In this document: piece by piece, positions 46,013 to 54,005 of the stretch
Position numbering within the stretch: position 1 is the first letter of the stretch
Layout: each line of letters begins with the position of its first letter
DNA from: Motilimonas eburnea
Lineage (GTDB): Bacteria > Pseudomonadota > Gammaproteobacteria > Enterobacterales > CBDFNC01
Assembly (NCBI RefSeq): GCF_021295345.1
Contig: NZ_JAIMJB010000017.1
Location: forward strand, 52,037 to 116,036
Length of the DNA: 64,000 nt
Direction: 5' to 3'
The notes under the pieces: model-generated
Databases searched by the model: none
What the model saw: the letters and a program-made list of their open reading frames with translations, nothing else
What the model was told of the DNA's origin: nothing
Position numbers and translations under genes: made by a program

Positions 46013-46066
46013 TTATTTCACCAAAATATTGATAAAGGGCGACTCTGCCGCCCAGTATAGGAAGGA

Positions 46067-47431
46067 TTAGCGAGTCGCACCCGAAACGAAGCCACCGTGG
46101 GGCATCGTCAAACCATCAGCAGCGCCATACACTTTGACGATAGTGTCAGTTTGGGTATCTAGTTTAAGAATGTATTTCGAGGCATAGCTTGAAACATAGA
46201 TAAAGCGTTGATCCGCCGTGACACCTAAACCGTGCGACACCGAAAAATCAGCTGGTAAACCTTGCCCTGGTGCGAGTCGCTTAATTAATGTTGGATTGTT
46301 TTTATCGCTCAGATCGTAGATAGAAATAAATCCATCATCACCATAGCTATCGTCTATAGAATCCTCTTCAGCTATGTAAAGCTTACCTGCAGCAACAGTA
46401 ACATCAGACGCAGAGCGCAATACCCCTGCATCAGATTCATAGTATGCAGTCCCTAAGATAGGCCATGCTTTTCCTTCCCAAGCATCAATCATCCAAATAC
46501 TCGGCGGGATAATTCCTACCCCTTCAGGAGTGTTTGAGGTAGGGCCAAATTGCATCGACGCAGTGACCGCGTAACGTTCGTCAATCCAAGTGTTAAAGTG
46601 AGTAAAAGCAGCATAAGCGTGCTCGTCACCTAGGCGGATTTTCTTCTTCAGTGTCAATGCACCCGTTTTCTTATCAACTTCAAACAGGTCAATATCGCCA
46701 TCATCATAGTAGTAACCCGTTGATAAACCTAACGTGCCTGATTTATTGAAGAAAACGCCATGGGTTTGTTCGGTAACATCATCAATGATAATAGGATCTA
46801 CACTCGCGAACTCTTGTGTTTTGGTATCAATCACTCGCACTTTATTATCCGACCATTGGGTAAAGTACACATACTTAGAGTATGGCAATATGGTCGGCCC
46901 ATGTAACTGAGTCATCGCAGGTTGAGTCCAACTGGCTATCGGCTGCTCCGGTGAAGTTTGTGTTGGCGTGTTGTAAGTTGAAACGGTATTAGCTGGCTCT
47001 GCTTGCAACACCTTAGTGATTTCAAGATCGGCTACACCTTGATTCCAAGCATAATCATTCACCTTAATCACCACCACATTTGCTGCATGAGTGGCAGAAG
47101 CATCTATCGTTACATATAACCATTTTGCATTTGGAGAAATAAGAACATGCTGTGGACGACCACCAGGCCAGCCAGCAAGCGAATCCAATCTTTGCTGAAT
47201 GATGATGTCGTTGTCGGCATTAATAAGAATAATTTCCGACTCCATCATATCGACCGCCGCCATGACATTCTTTAACTTAGCACTCAGTGCTAACGGGCGA
47301 TAGCTCTCCAGACTAGGGGTCGTTTCAGAACTAATTTCAACTACCTGAGGTAATTCCGTTTCCGATTCACTCATCGCATAAATTGGACTAGTAAAGGCTA
47401 ACATTGAGGCTAGCATTAGGGGGTGTTTCAT
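46067..47431 (-). CDS. Periplasmic YVTN-type beta-propeller protein
   Basis: The 454 residues have a signal peptide (MKHPLMLASMLAFTSPIYA). They then form repeated beta-propeller blades such as HVLISPNAKWLYVTI, TILPYSKYVYFTQWSDNKVRVID and LGVTADQRFIYVSSY. This layout is shared with YncE-like and cytochrome cd1/nitrous-oxide-reductase propellers and with selenium-binding/methanethiol oxidase proteins; none can be chosen by eye. Conserved His residues (THGVFF, MTQLHGP, VSHGLG, MPHGGF) could bind metal. It is in the middle of the operon with the reductase and the amidotransferase-peroxidase. Confidence 0.75.
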   Translation of the reverse strand: MKHPLMLASMLAFTSPIYAMSESETELPQVVEISSETTPSLESYRPLALSAKLKNVMAAVDMMESEIILINADNDIIIQQRLDSLAGWPGGRPQHVLISPNAKWLYVTIDASATHAANVVVIKVNDYAWNQGVADLEITKVLQAEPANTVSTYNTPTQTSPEQPIASWTQPAMTQLHGPTILPYSKYVYFTQWSDNKVRVIDTKTQEFASVDPIIIDDVTEQTHGVFFNKSGTLGLSTGYYYDDGDIDLFEVDKKTGALTLKKKIRLGDEHAYAAFTHFNTWIDERYAVTASMQFGPTSNTPEGVGIIPPSIWMIDAWEGKAWPILGTAYYESDAGVLRSASDVTVAAGKLYIAEEDSIDDSYGDDGFISIYDLSDKNNPTLIKRLAPGQGLPADFSVSHGLGVTADQRFIYVSSYASKYILKLDTQTDTIVKVYGAADGLTMPHGGFVSGATR

Positions 47432-47460
47432 TTTTTTATCCTTAAAAAATAGAAAGTTAA

Positions 47461-48468
47461 TTAAATATCCAGCACTACATCACTGGAAGGTTGACTACAG
47501 CACAGCAAAACCATGCCTTGATTTACTTCATCGGGGAGAATTCCCCCCAGATCTTGCATATTGACGCTGCCGGCTGTTTTAAGAGTACGACAAGCACCAC
47601 AGATACCGGAGCGACAGGCATTTTTGACAGCGACACCCGCTTTCTCCGCTATTTCTAATAAACTCTCATTACCATTTGAATTCACACTAATACCGCTACG
47701 TGCAAAATTGACCTTGTAAGATGTGGAGTCATTGTTGTGTTGGTTAACTGAAGGTTGTTCGGGTGATACAAACGCTTCTTCGTGATAATGCTGAAGATCA
47801 AAATGGCAACCTGTTAAATATTCCTTAACTGCGGCCATATAAGGAGCCGGTCCACAGATATAGACTTCTCGCTCCTTAATATCCCTAACTAGCGCATTGA
47901 GCCAAAGTGGGTCGAGGCGTCCGCTAATCCCGTGCCAAACATGGCCAGTCACATTCTCAGGAATCACAGTTAAAGTCAGGCCCGGTATTTGTTTTACCAG
48001 TGCAAGTAATTCCTGCTGCTCAATAATCTGGTCTGGGCTGCGCACACTAAAGATTAAGTGAGCATTGACTTCTGCCGCCTGATTACGCCAATGGCGCAAA
48101 GTCGATAGATGGGGGGTAATACCGCTTCCAGCTGCGAGTAATAGCAGCTTGCTATCTTCATTTTGACTAGGAATAAAATGACCAAAAGGCCCGCTGAAAG
48201 AAAGATCCATCCCGGCATGTAGCTCATTGTGAAGCCAGTTTGAACCCAGCCCCTCAGGAACAGCACGTACAGTTAGAGAAAATAGATCCGAGCCTGTCGG
48301 CGCAGAGGAAATGGTGTAACTGCGAACGATATTTCCATTAGAGCCGGGTAACAGCAGACTAACAAATTGGCCAGGTTCAAAAGAAAGTTTGTTTTTTGAT
48401 TTAAAAACAAAGGTTTTAACGCCTTCAACATCCTGTATCACGGCTTTACAAATTGCTTTGAACTCCAT
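47461..48468 (-). CDS. Hcr-like NAD(P)H oxidoreductase with C-terminal 2Fe-2S domain
   Basis: The 335 residues have an FAD-binding barrel (FEPGQFVSLL, RSYTISSAP), an NAD(P) domain (LLAAGSGITPHLSTLR, YICGPAPYM) and a C-terminal plant-type ferredoxin (CRSGICGACRTL, then LCC). This is the architecture of Hcr, the reductase of hybrid-cluster protein, and of oxygenase reductases. No hcp gene is nearby; the divergent AurF-like diiron oxygenase needs electrons, so it is the likely partner. First gene of a three-gene operon whose promoter carries the GTTTCG operator. Confidence 0.85.
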   Translation of the reverse strand: MEFKAICKAVIQDVEGVKTFVFKSKNKLSFEPGQFVSLLLPGSNGNIVRSYTISSAPTGSDLFSLTVRAVPEGLGSNWLHNELHAGMDLSFSGPFGHFIPSQNEDSKLLLLAAGSGITPHLSTLRHWRNQAAEVNAHLIFSVRSPDQIIEQQELLALVKQIPGLTLTVIPENVTGHVWHGISGRLDPLWLNALVRDIKEREVYICGPAPYMAAVKEYLTGCHFDLQHYHEEAFVSPEQPSVNQHNNDSTSYKVNFARSGISVNSNGNESLLEIAEKAGVAVKNACRSGICGACRTLKTAGSVNMQDLGGILPDEVNQGMVLLCCSQPSSDVVLDI

Positions 48469-48487
48469 AACTCTTTCCCTGAAATTG

Positions 48488-48631
48488 GTTTCGAGTCAAA
48501 ACATTAATGGTTGAATTTTATTTTTGCAAGCCTTTTTTTATATATATTTTTTTTAATTATTCTGTCGCAAAAAAGTCATTGAAATATCGTTTTGAATCGA
48601 TACTATATTGGACGGTTGCAAGATATGCAAC
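48488..48631. promoter_or_regulatory. Divergent promoter region with two GTTTCG-type operators
   Basis: On the minus side, TTGCAA and TAATGT (17-bp spacer) precede GTTTTGACTCGAAAC (48488-48502), one mismatch from the palindrome, upstream of the reductase. On the plus side, TTGAAA (48579-48584) and TACTAT (16-bp spacer) flank GTTTTGAATCGATAC (48589-48603), two mismatches, upstream of the AurF-like gene. A further dyad GTTGCA-N5-TGCAAC lies at 48615-48631. Confidence 0.62.
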
Positions 48632-48697
48632 ATTCTGGACACATATTTAACGAAATGATAACTGTGCTGTAGAACAATAAAGGAAGATAACTACACT

Positions 48698-49627
48698 ATG
48701 AATATTTCAAGTACTCACGCAGACAACAAGATCCTCGCCATCATCAATGGACTTACAAACCTTTGGAATAATCGCGCCAAGGTTTTAGAGGGTGACCCCA
48801 GTGTTGACCTCACATTTGAACCAGAAAAAGCGGATTTCAAGGCAGAGCTATTACCATTTTATAAGCATCCTCTATGGCAGAATGCCCCTGCTGACTTGCA
48901 GCAAAAAGTGCTATCTTACGGCTGGATTATTTATAACGAAAAGACCATCCAGATTGAGTCAAAATTAATTGCCCCGGTTTGCGATTTATTGATCGATGGC
49001 GAATACCCTGGCTCGGTTAAAGATGAGATCCAGCATGCCATCAGTCAGGCTCTCGTAGATGAAGCATTTCATACTTTAATGGCGGTTAAAGGCATCAACA
49101 TCGTTTACCGAGAGCGGCATTTGCCACGAGTTAAATTACCTAAATTTCAATTAATTAGTTGCTTAGAGTTGATGTTGGAAGAGTGTCAAAATGAATTTGA
49201 ACAGAAGTTAGTCCGCCTTGCCGTCGCTTGTGCATCTGAAACATTAATAACGGACTACCTAGGCTCCCTGTCTCAAGATCCCATGTTACAACCCCTTTGT
49301 TATAAGACAGTCGAAGCTCATGCCGCAGACGAATGGAGCCATGCGAGTGTGTTCTCCTATACCATGGCCGAGATTTTTTCACAGTTGAGCGAACAAGAAA
49401 AAGCGTTATATCTCGCTACATTACCGAAAGCAGTGCAAGCATTTGGTGATGACGAGCTAAACGTATGGGAAGTGGTATTGGCAGCAATCAACTTCCCTGA
49501 TTATGCAAACATGTTAGCTGATTGTCGGGAGCGTAACGCCCAAAACATCAATGTGGATATTCAAGGCATTGCAAAATTATTGAATAGCTTAGGCATTGAA
49601 GTTTCCACTGAGAACTTAGCAGCTTAA
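48698..49627 (+). CDS. AurF-like diiron N-oxygenase
   Basis: The 309-residue all-helical protein has the complete ligand set of the AurF family: Glu87, Glu122 and His125 (DEAFH), Glu181, and His208, Glu212 and His215 (HAADEWSH). Spacings match the AurF ligands (Glu101, 136, His139, Glu196, His223, Glu227, His230) almost exactly. AurF and CmlI oxidise aryl amines to nitro groups through hydroxylamines; the substrate here is unknown and no antibiotic pathway is visible. It is alone on its strand, divergent from the Hcr-like reductase. AAAGGAAG lies upstream of the ATG. Confidence 0.85.
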   Translation: MNISSTHADNKILAIINGLTNLWNNRAKVLEGDPSVDLTFEPEKADFKAELLPFYKHPLWQNAPADLQQKVLSYGWIIYNEKTIQIESKLIAPVCDLLIDGEYPGSVKDEIQHAISQALVDEAFHTLMAVKGINIVYRERHLPRVKLPKFQLISCLELMLEECQNEFEQKLVRLAVACASETLITDYLGSLSQDPMLQPLCYKTVEAHAADEWSHASVFSYTMAEIFSQLSEQEKALYLATLPKAVQAFGDDELNVWEVVLAAINFPDYANMLADCRERNAQNINVDIQGIAKLLNSLGIEVSTENLAA

Positions 49628-49658
49628 TGGTGATGGGTGGCGAGCCAACTTGCCACCC

Positions 49659-50237
49659 TTACTCACCTATTTTTTGTACCTGATGTTCTCGACAAATTAA
49701 CTCGCCAAACTTATTTGGTAATTCTAATTGGGTCAATTGACACAAAAAAACGGTTTCACTTTTGGGTAAATGGTGCATGCAGGATTTACATAAACCAAAA
49801 GATCCGGCGCTGGTTTCGCGTTGAATATCGATTAGCAATGACTCTAATTGCTGTTGTAGAGAGCTCTGCTGATTTTCATCGCATTTTTCGAGCGCATTGC
49901 GAAGACTTGGTGGCGGCATGGTTTCAGCAGCGATAGCCTTACCTTCCTCTGTCAAGCTCAAATGATAAACTCGTTTATCTTGGCGATCTTTTGTTTTTAT
50001 TACGTAACCTTTGCTTTCCAGCAAACTAATAGATTGAGAAGTCGTACCTTTGGTTGCACCAAGAAAATCTTTTACGGCTGCTGGCGTATCACTGAATTGA
50101 TTACAACGACTTAAATAGAACAACACCTCTAAATGTACGGGATGCAAGCCACGACTGAGACCAGCTTGCCTCACTTCATTACGAAATAACGTACTGATGC
50201 GTTCTAATAAATCACATATTTTACCAGCGTCTGCCAT
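49659..50237 (-). CDS. MarR-family regulator with cysteine-rich tail, second of pair
   Basis: About 192 residues. Residues up to about 145 are the MarR winged-helix fold (VKDFLGATKGTTSQSISLLESKG, DKRVYHLSL), paralogous to the protein at 41275. The last 45 residues are an extra tail with CKSC, FLCQ and ICREH, a CxxC...CxxH pattern suited to zinc or a thiol switch. An earlier GTG at 50249 is in frame. It is divergent from the DUF2024-hmp-MOSC operon across a paired-operator promoter. Confidence 0.83.
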   Translation of the reverse strand: MADAGKICDLLERISTLFRNEVRQAGLSRGLHPVHLEVLFYLSRCNQFSDTPAAVKDFLGATKGTTSQSISLLESKGYVIKTKDRQDKRVYHLSLTEEGKAIAAETMPPPSLRNALEKCDENQQSSLQQQLESLLIDIQRETSAGSFGLCKSCMHHLPKSETVFLCQLTQLELPNKFGELICREHQVQKIGE

Positions 50238-50253
50238 CGATTTAATCACTTAT

Positions 50254-50322
50254 GTTTTTATTCGAAACAATGTTGACAAGTATAACACTGTAGTTAAAAT
50301 ACACAATGTTTCGTGTCGAAAC
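50254..50322 (+). promoter_or_regulatory. Promoter with paired GTTTCG-N3-CGAAAC operators
   Basis: GTTTTTATTCGAAAC (50254-50268), then TTGACA (50273-50278), a 16-bp spacer, TAAAAT (50295-50300) and the perfect palindrome GTTTCGTGTCGAAAC (50308-50322). Centres are 54 bp apart. The order and spacing duplicate the promoter at 41751-41818, including the TTTTT variant of the upstream arm. Confidence 0.8.
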
Positions 50323-50427
50323 CTAATGGCAATTAATCGTCATTCGTAACAGTGAAATGACGCTTAATCTCAGTGTTATTAGTTAGACCAGCTGTTTTTA
50401 AAAGAAAAAATATTTTAGGAATTTTTT

Positions 50428-50688
50428 ATGAAGCTTCATGTATTTGACACATTTGCGTACAGTCCAAGTGGCAAGATTATCCACTTTGACGTTCTCATCC
50501 CTGAGATGAATGAATCTCTTGCACACAAGTTTGCTCTGCAATGGTTGGCCAGTATCGGAGAGCCTAATGCGACGATTAGGCCAACGGGCTGTACTTTTTG
50601 TCATACAGCGGCAAATCTACCTCAATTTGCCGATGAAGTGACGCAGCAAGGCTTTGCAATCTACAAACTTGAAGGCTGTCCAGCTTGA
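50428..50688 (+). CDS. DUF2024-family protein, copy 2
   Basis: The 86 residues are a clear paralogue of the protein at 43164: MKLHVFDTFAYSPSGKIIHF, GCTFCHTA and the identical ending YKLEGCPA. The CxxCH and terminal Cys are conserved, pointing to a metal or redox role. First gene of the operon with hmp and the MOSC protein. Confidence 0.8.
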   Translation: MKLHVFDTFAYSPSGKIIHFDVLIPEMNESLAHKFALQWLASIGEPNATIRPTGCTFCHTAANLPQFADEVTQQGFAIYKLEGCPA

Positions 50689-50736
50689 TTCAACGCGGCT
50701 AGCCTTCCTTTTATAACTAATTATTGAGTAATACCT

Positions 50737-51936
50737 ATGTTAAGCCAGCAGACTATCGACTGTATTAAATCAACCATCCCATTTCTTACGACCCATGGAA
50801 CAGATTTAACTGAGCACTTTTATCGACGCCTATTTACCAATCACCCTGACTTGCAGCATATGTTTAACAGGTCCAACCAAGCGTCAGGACGTCAACAACA
50901 AGCACTCTTTAATGCAATTGCCGCATATGCGCATTATTTAGACGATCTACCCGCTCTCACCACAGCGGTAGAGCGAATAGCACAAAAACACAGCAGTGTG
51001 TTGGTAAAGCCGGAACATTATGATGTCGTGGGACAAGAGTTAATCGCAACATTAAGCGATTTAGGAGGAGAGTTAATTACCCCAGAAGTCACCCAAGCTT
51101 GGACAGAGGCTTATCAATTCTTAGCAGGGATATTTATTCAACGAGAACGAGATATTTACCAGCAACAAGCAAATGTAACGGGCGGTTGGCAAGGATTTCG
51201 CGCCTTTATCATTAGCGAGCGTCGCGAAGAAAGCGAGCAAATCCTGTCTTTTACACTCACACCCAAAGATAAGCGTGCCGTTGCTGAGTTCCAACCCGGC
51301 CAATACATAGGTGTGCAAGTGAGAGCAACAGGACAAGCATACGATGCGATCCGCCAGTATTCTTTATCCGATGCCAGCAATGGTAACGCTTATCGAATCT
51401 CAGTGAAGTGTGAAAACGAAGGTGAGGTTTCTACTTATCTTCACCAGTTACCTGTAGGTAGCGAAGTAAATGTCACCTCTCCAGCAGGGGACTTTTTCCT
51501 CACGCTCCCGCTCTCGTCTCCAGTTGTACTTTTATCTGCTGGCGTCGGCCAAACCCCGATGCTGAGTATGCTTAATAGTGCACTTAAACATCAAAGTGAA
51601 CATAATATTTATTATCTTCACGCTTGTTTAAATGGTCAGCAGCACGCTTTTTCACAACATTTGAAAACGCAGCGAGCCCAGCACCCCAAATTACATAACT
51701 GGGTATGGTATGAATCGCCCTTAGTTGATGACTTGGTAAGTGAAGATTATGATTACAAAGGCTTAATGAACCTCAACAAGATTGCAAATGAGCTGCCTTT
51801 GCAAGAGGCTCAGTTTTATTGCTGTGGCCCTGCTGGGTTTATGTCAGAAGTGTATCGCCAATTACGTGCACTTAATGTTGCAGCAGACCGTATTCATTAT
51901 GAAAACTTTGGACCCCACATAGATGCAAGCGCATAA
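50737..51936 (+). CDS. hmp: Flavohaemoglobin, nitric oxide dioxygenase
   Basis: The 399 residues match the length of Hmp. The N-terminal globin (residues 1-140) has the distal region FYRRLFTNHPDLQHMFN and the proximal His in AQKHSSVLVKPEHY. The ferredoxin-reductase-like half has RQYSLSDAS for FAD, LLSAGVGQTPMLSML for NAD(P)H and FYCCGPAGFM. It oxidises NO to nitrate with O2 and NADPH in the cytosol. Usually an NsrR target; no NsrR-like site was seen here, and the operon instead carries the MarR-type operators. It overlaps the MOSC gene by 14 bases. Confidence 0.95.
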   Translation: MLSQQTIDCIKSTIPFLTTHGTDLTEHFYRRLFTNHPDLQHMFNRSNQASGRQQQALFNAIAAYAHYLDDLPALTTAVERIAQKHSSVLVKPEHYDVVGQELIATLSDLGGELITPEVTQAWTEAYQFLAGIFIQRERDIYQQQANVTGGWQGFRAFIISERREESEQILSFTLTPKDKRAVAEFQPGQYIGVQVRATGQAYDAIRQYSLSDASNGNAYRISVKCENEGEVSTYLHQLPVGSEVNVTSPAGDFFLTLPLSSPVVLLSAGVGQTPMLSMLNSALKHQSEHNIYYLHACLNGQQHAFSQHLKTQRAQHPKLHNWVWYESPLVDDLVSEDYDYKGLMNLNKIANELPLQEAQFYCCGPAGFMSEVYRQLRALNVAADRIHYENFGPHIDASA

Positions 51937-52615
51937 CGTCACCGTGTTGTCCGGCCAGATCCAGCGTCTCGACTCTGGCCTTCACAGCGCTATCAACAAA
52001 CGCCCTATTCAACAAGCAACCGAACTGCTTGAGTTAGGATTAGCATGTGACCAACAAGCCGATCAAAAACACCATGGCGGCGCCGAGCGGGCCTTGCACC
52101 TTTACCCGCTTGAACACTATCCAATCTGGCAAGGGCAATATCCCAGCCTGACCTGCTTTGAGCCCGGCGCCTTTGGTGAGAACCTATCTACCTTAGGGGC
52201 AACCGAATCACAGGTATGTATTGGCGATGTTTTTCAGCTGGGCGATGCCGTCGTGCAAATCAGCCAGCCAAGATCGCCTTGCTTTAAATTAAATCAACGC
52301 TTTGGCATTAGTAATTTAGCCTTACAGCTACAACTCAACGGTTTGGGTGGCTACCTGCTTAGGGTACTACAACCCGGTAAACTCATGCCACAAACACAAT
52401 TAACGTTATTGTCGCGTGAATACCCAGAGCTAACGGTACAAAACGTCGCTTGGCAGTTTTTCAATAACCCACTCAATCATGCCTTTTTAGAGCGCTTACT
52501 CGATTGCGCTGCACTATCAGAAAGCTGGCAGATTAAAGCACAGCAACGACTGGCTACGGGTATGGTTGAGGATTGGAATAAACGGCTATTTGGTTTTAGC
52601 CAACTGCAAGCGTAA
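51923..52615 (+). CDS. YiiM-like MOSC-domain protein
   Basis: The 230-residue MOSC domain resembles E. coli YiiM, with HHGGAERALHLYP, FGENLST, VQISQPRSPCFKLN (the Mo-binding Cys in SPC) and the 3-helical C-terminal domain. YiiM and YcbX use molybdenum cofactor to reduce N-hydroxylated bases such as 6-hydroxylaminopurine. The start codon lies inside the end of hmp, so translation is coupled and the two likely act on related nitrogen-oxide chemistry. Confidence 0.88.
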   Translation: MQAHNVTVLSGQIQRLDSGLHSAINKRPIQQATELLELGLACDQQADQKHHGGAERALHLYPLEHYPIWQGQYPSLTCFEPGAFGENLSTLGATESQVCIGDVFQLGDAVVQISQPRSPCFKLNQRFGISNLALQLQLNGLGGYLLRVLQPGKLMPQTQLTLLSREYPELTVQNVAWQFFNNPLNHAFLERLLDCAALSESWQIKAQQRLATGMVEDWNKRLFGFSQLQA

Positions 52616-52652
52616 AGCAAACCCATAAATAGTTGTTGAGCGATGAGTGATA

Positions 52653-52687
52653 TTTTCTTAGACGAATATCTGCCGCAGGGAAGCGGG
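52653..52687. repeat. Hairpin repeat, copy B
   Basis: TTTTCTTAGACGAATATCTG matches copy A at 43857 apart from one base. The following stem (CCGC...GCGG) is shortened. Together the copies flank 43.9-52.7 kb. Confidence 0.55.
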
Positions 52688-52768
52688 CGCTTATCCTGAG
52701 TGCAACCCACTCCCTAATCACTCAACTTAAATACATCTAACATCTAAGTTGTCAGCATGGTCGGCGCC

Positions 52769-53557
52769 TTAGGCTTGCTGATAATTGGTGATGGTAAACT
52801 GAGTCACAAACCCCAGCTGCTGATATAAAGGCAACCCAGCAGCAGAGGCCTGCAACACCAAATAACGCCCTTGCCAATCAGCACAAATCGCGATCAAGTT
52901 TTGCATTAAATCGCGCGCAATCCCTTGGCCTTGGCAAGCCGGTTTGACCCCTACCTGATGTAACCCTATCACCTCGCCGGTTTTATACAGCAAAGCACTC
53001 GCCACCGCTTGTTGCCCTTGATATGCCAATAACACCTTAATATCGGGATCTCTCAGTAGTCCCGCAATCACAGCCCTGTCTATTTGATAATTAAAAGCCG
53101 CGCTCGCCACGTCCAACCATAGCTGTAACTCATGCTCCGAGCTCACTTCCACTAGGCTAAAATCGCGGCGTTCACTGGCCTTATAATCGACCTTGGGATC
53201 TAATGTTTTATACATGGCCACTTGTTCAAAGCTTACTTGCCAGCGCTTCGTATCCAGCACCAGCTCAATTTGCGCCGCATAATCATCAGCAAATTTTGTT
53301 GCCCTTGGCCAAAGAGACAAAAAAGCATGCTCAGGTGCCTGCACTAACCCAGACAACGCCTCTGACGTGAAATGTTGGCTATTGAGTTCAAGCAAAGGCC
53401 TATCCAACCAGCAGCGATAAGGCCAACTCAGATTCGTTTTCCACTCGGTGTGGCCTTGAGACACTAAGGTCTTCGCACCGTATTTTTGCCATAATTGGGT
53501 TAAATTAGTCAGATTGGCCTGATCCATATCCATTACATCACCCACTTCAGTGTCCAT
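52769..53557 (-). CDS. GNAT-family N-acetyltransferase
   Basis: The 262 residues have an acetyl-CoA-binding GNAT core in the C-terminal half, with motif A as GVKPACQGQGIARDLMQNL near residue 210 and LYQQLGFV near the end. The N-terminal half is an additional degenerate domain, as in two-domain GNATs. It overlaps the transporter gene upstream by 11 bases, forming an operon with it and the nitroreductase. Substrate unknown. Confidence 0.78.
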   Translation of the reverse strand: MDTEVGDVMDMDQANLTNLTQLWQKYGAKTLVSQGHTEWKTNLSWPYRCWLDRPLLELNSQHFTSEALSGLVQAPEHAFLSLWPRATKFADDYAAQIELVLDTKRWQVSFEQVAMYKTLDPKVDYKASERRDFSLVEVSSEHELQLWLDVASAAFNYQIDRAVIAGLLRDPDIKVLLAYQGQQAVASALLYKTGEVIGLHQVGVKPACQGQGIARDLMQNLIAICADWQGRYLVLQASAAGLPLYQQLGFVTQFTITNYQQA

Positions 53558-54005
53558 TGCTCGGCTCCAAATTCAGTAAAAACACGCCAAAAATAAGTGT
53601 CACGGCACCAATCAGCTTGACTAAGCTCAAGGGTTTGACCGGTAAGTCGAACCAACCAAAATGGCTGGCCAGTACAGCAATAATAATTTGCCCCGATAGC
53701 GCATAAGACATCATAGAGCCGACGCCCATCTTAGGGATCAAATAATAAAACATCGCCACGCCAAAGGCGCTCAGCGCACCTCCGGAAAACCACAAATAGA
53801 TAGGCACGGCGCGCACCTCATGCCATTGCGGATATTGCTTAGTGGCCGTTAATAAGGCTGCCACCGTAAAAAGGCAGCTACAAAGAAATGCCACACTGGT
53901 TGCTAACATCGCACTTTTTAACAACACGCCCAGCTGCGCATTCATGCTGGCTTGCAGCGCAATTGCACCACCCGCGGCAAGGGCTAACACAGCTAGCTGG
54001 CTCAT
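53547..54005 (-). CDS. DMT-superfamily transporter (DUF606/YdcZ)
   Basis: The 152 residues form five transmembrane helices beginning LAVLALAAGGAIALQASMNAQLG, the conserved first helix of the DUF606 half-size transporters, which probably work as dimers. Substrate unknown. It overlaps the nitroreductase gene by four bases (ATGA) and the GNAT gene by 11, indicating one tightly coupled operon. Confidence 0.82.
   Translation of the reverse strand: MSQLAVLALAAGGAIALQASMNAQLGVLLKSAMLATSVAFLCSCLFTVAALLTATKQYPQWHEVRAVPIYLWFSGGALSAFGVAMFYYLIPKMGVGSMMSYALSGQIIIAVLASHFGWFDLPVKPLSLVKLIGAVTLIFGVFLLNLEPSNGH

Noticed and set aside
48615..48631. NsrR-type site upstream of the AurF-like gene
   Set aside because: The dyad GTTGCA-N5-TGCAAC does not fit the AAGATGCATTT-type NsrR half-sites; kept only as an unnamed dyad.
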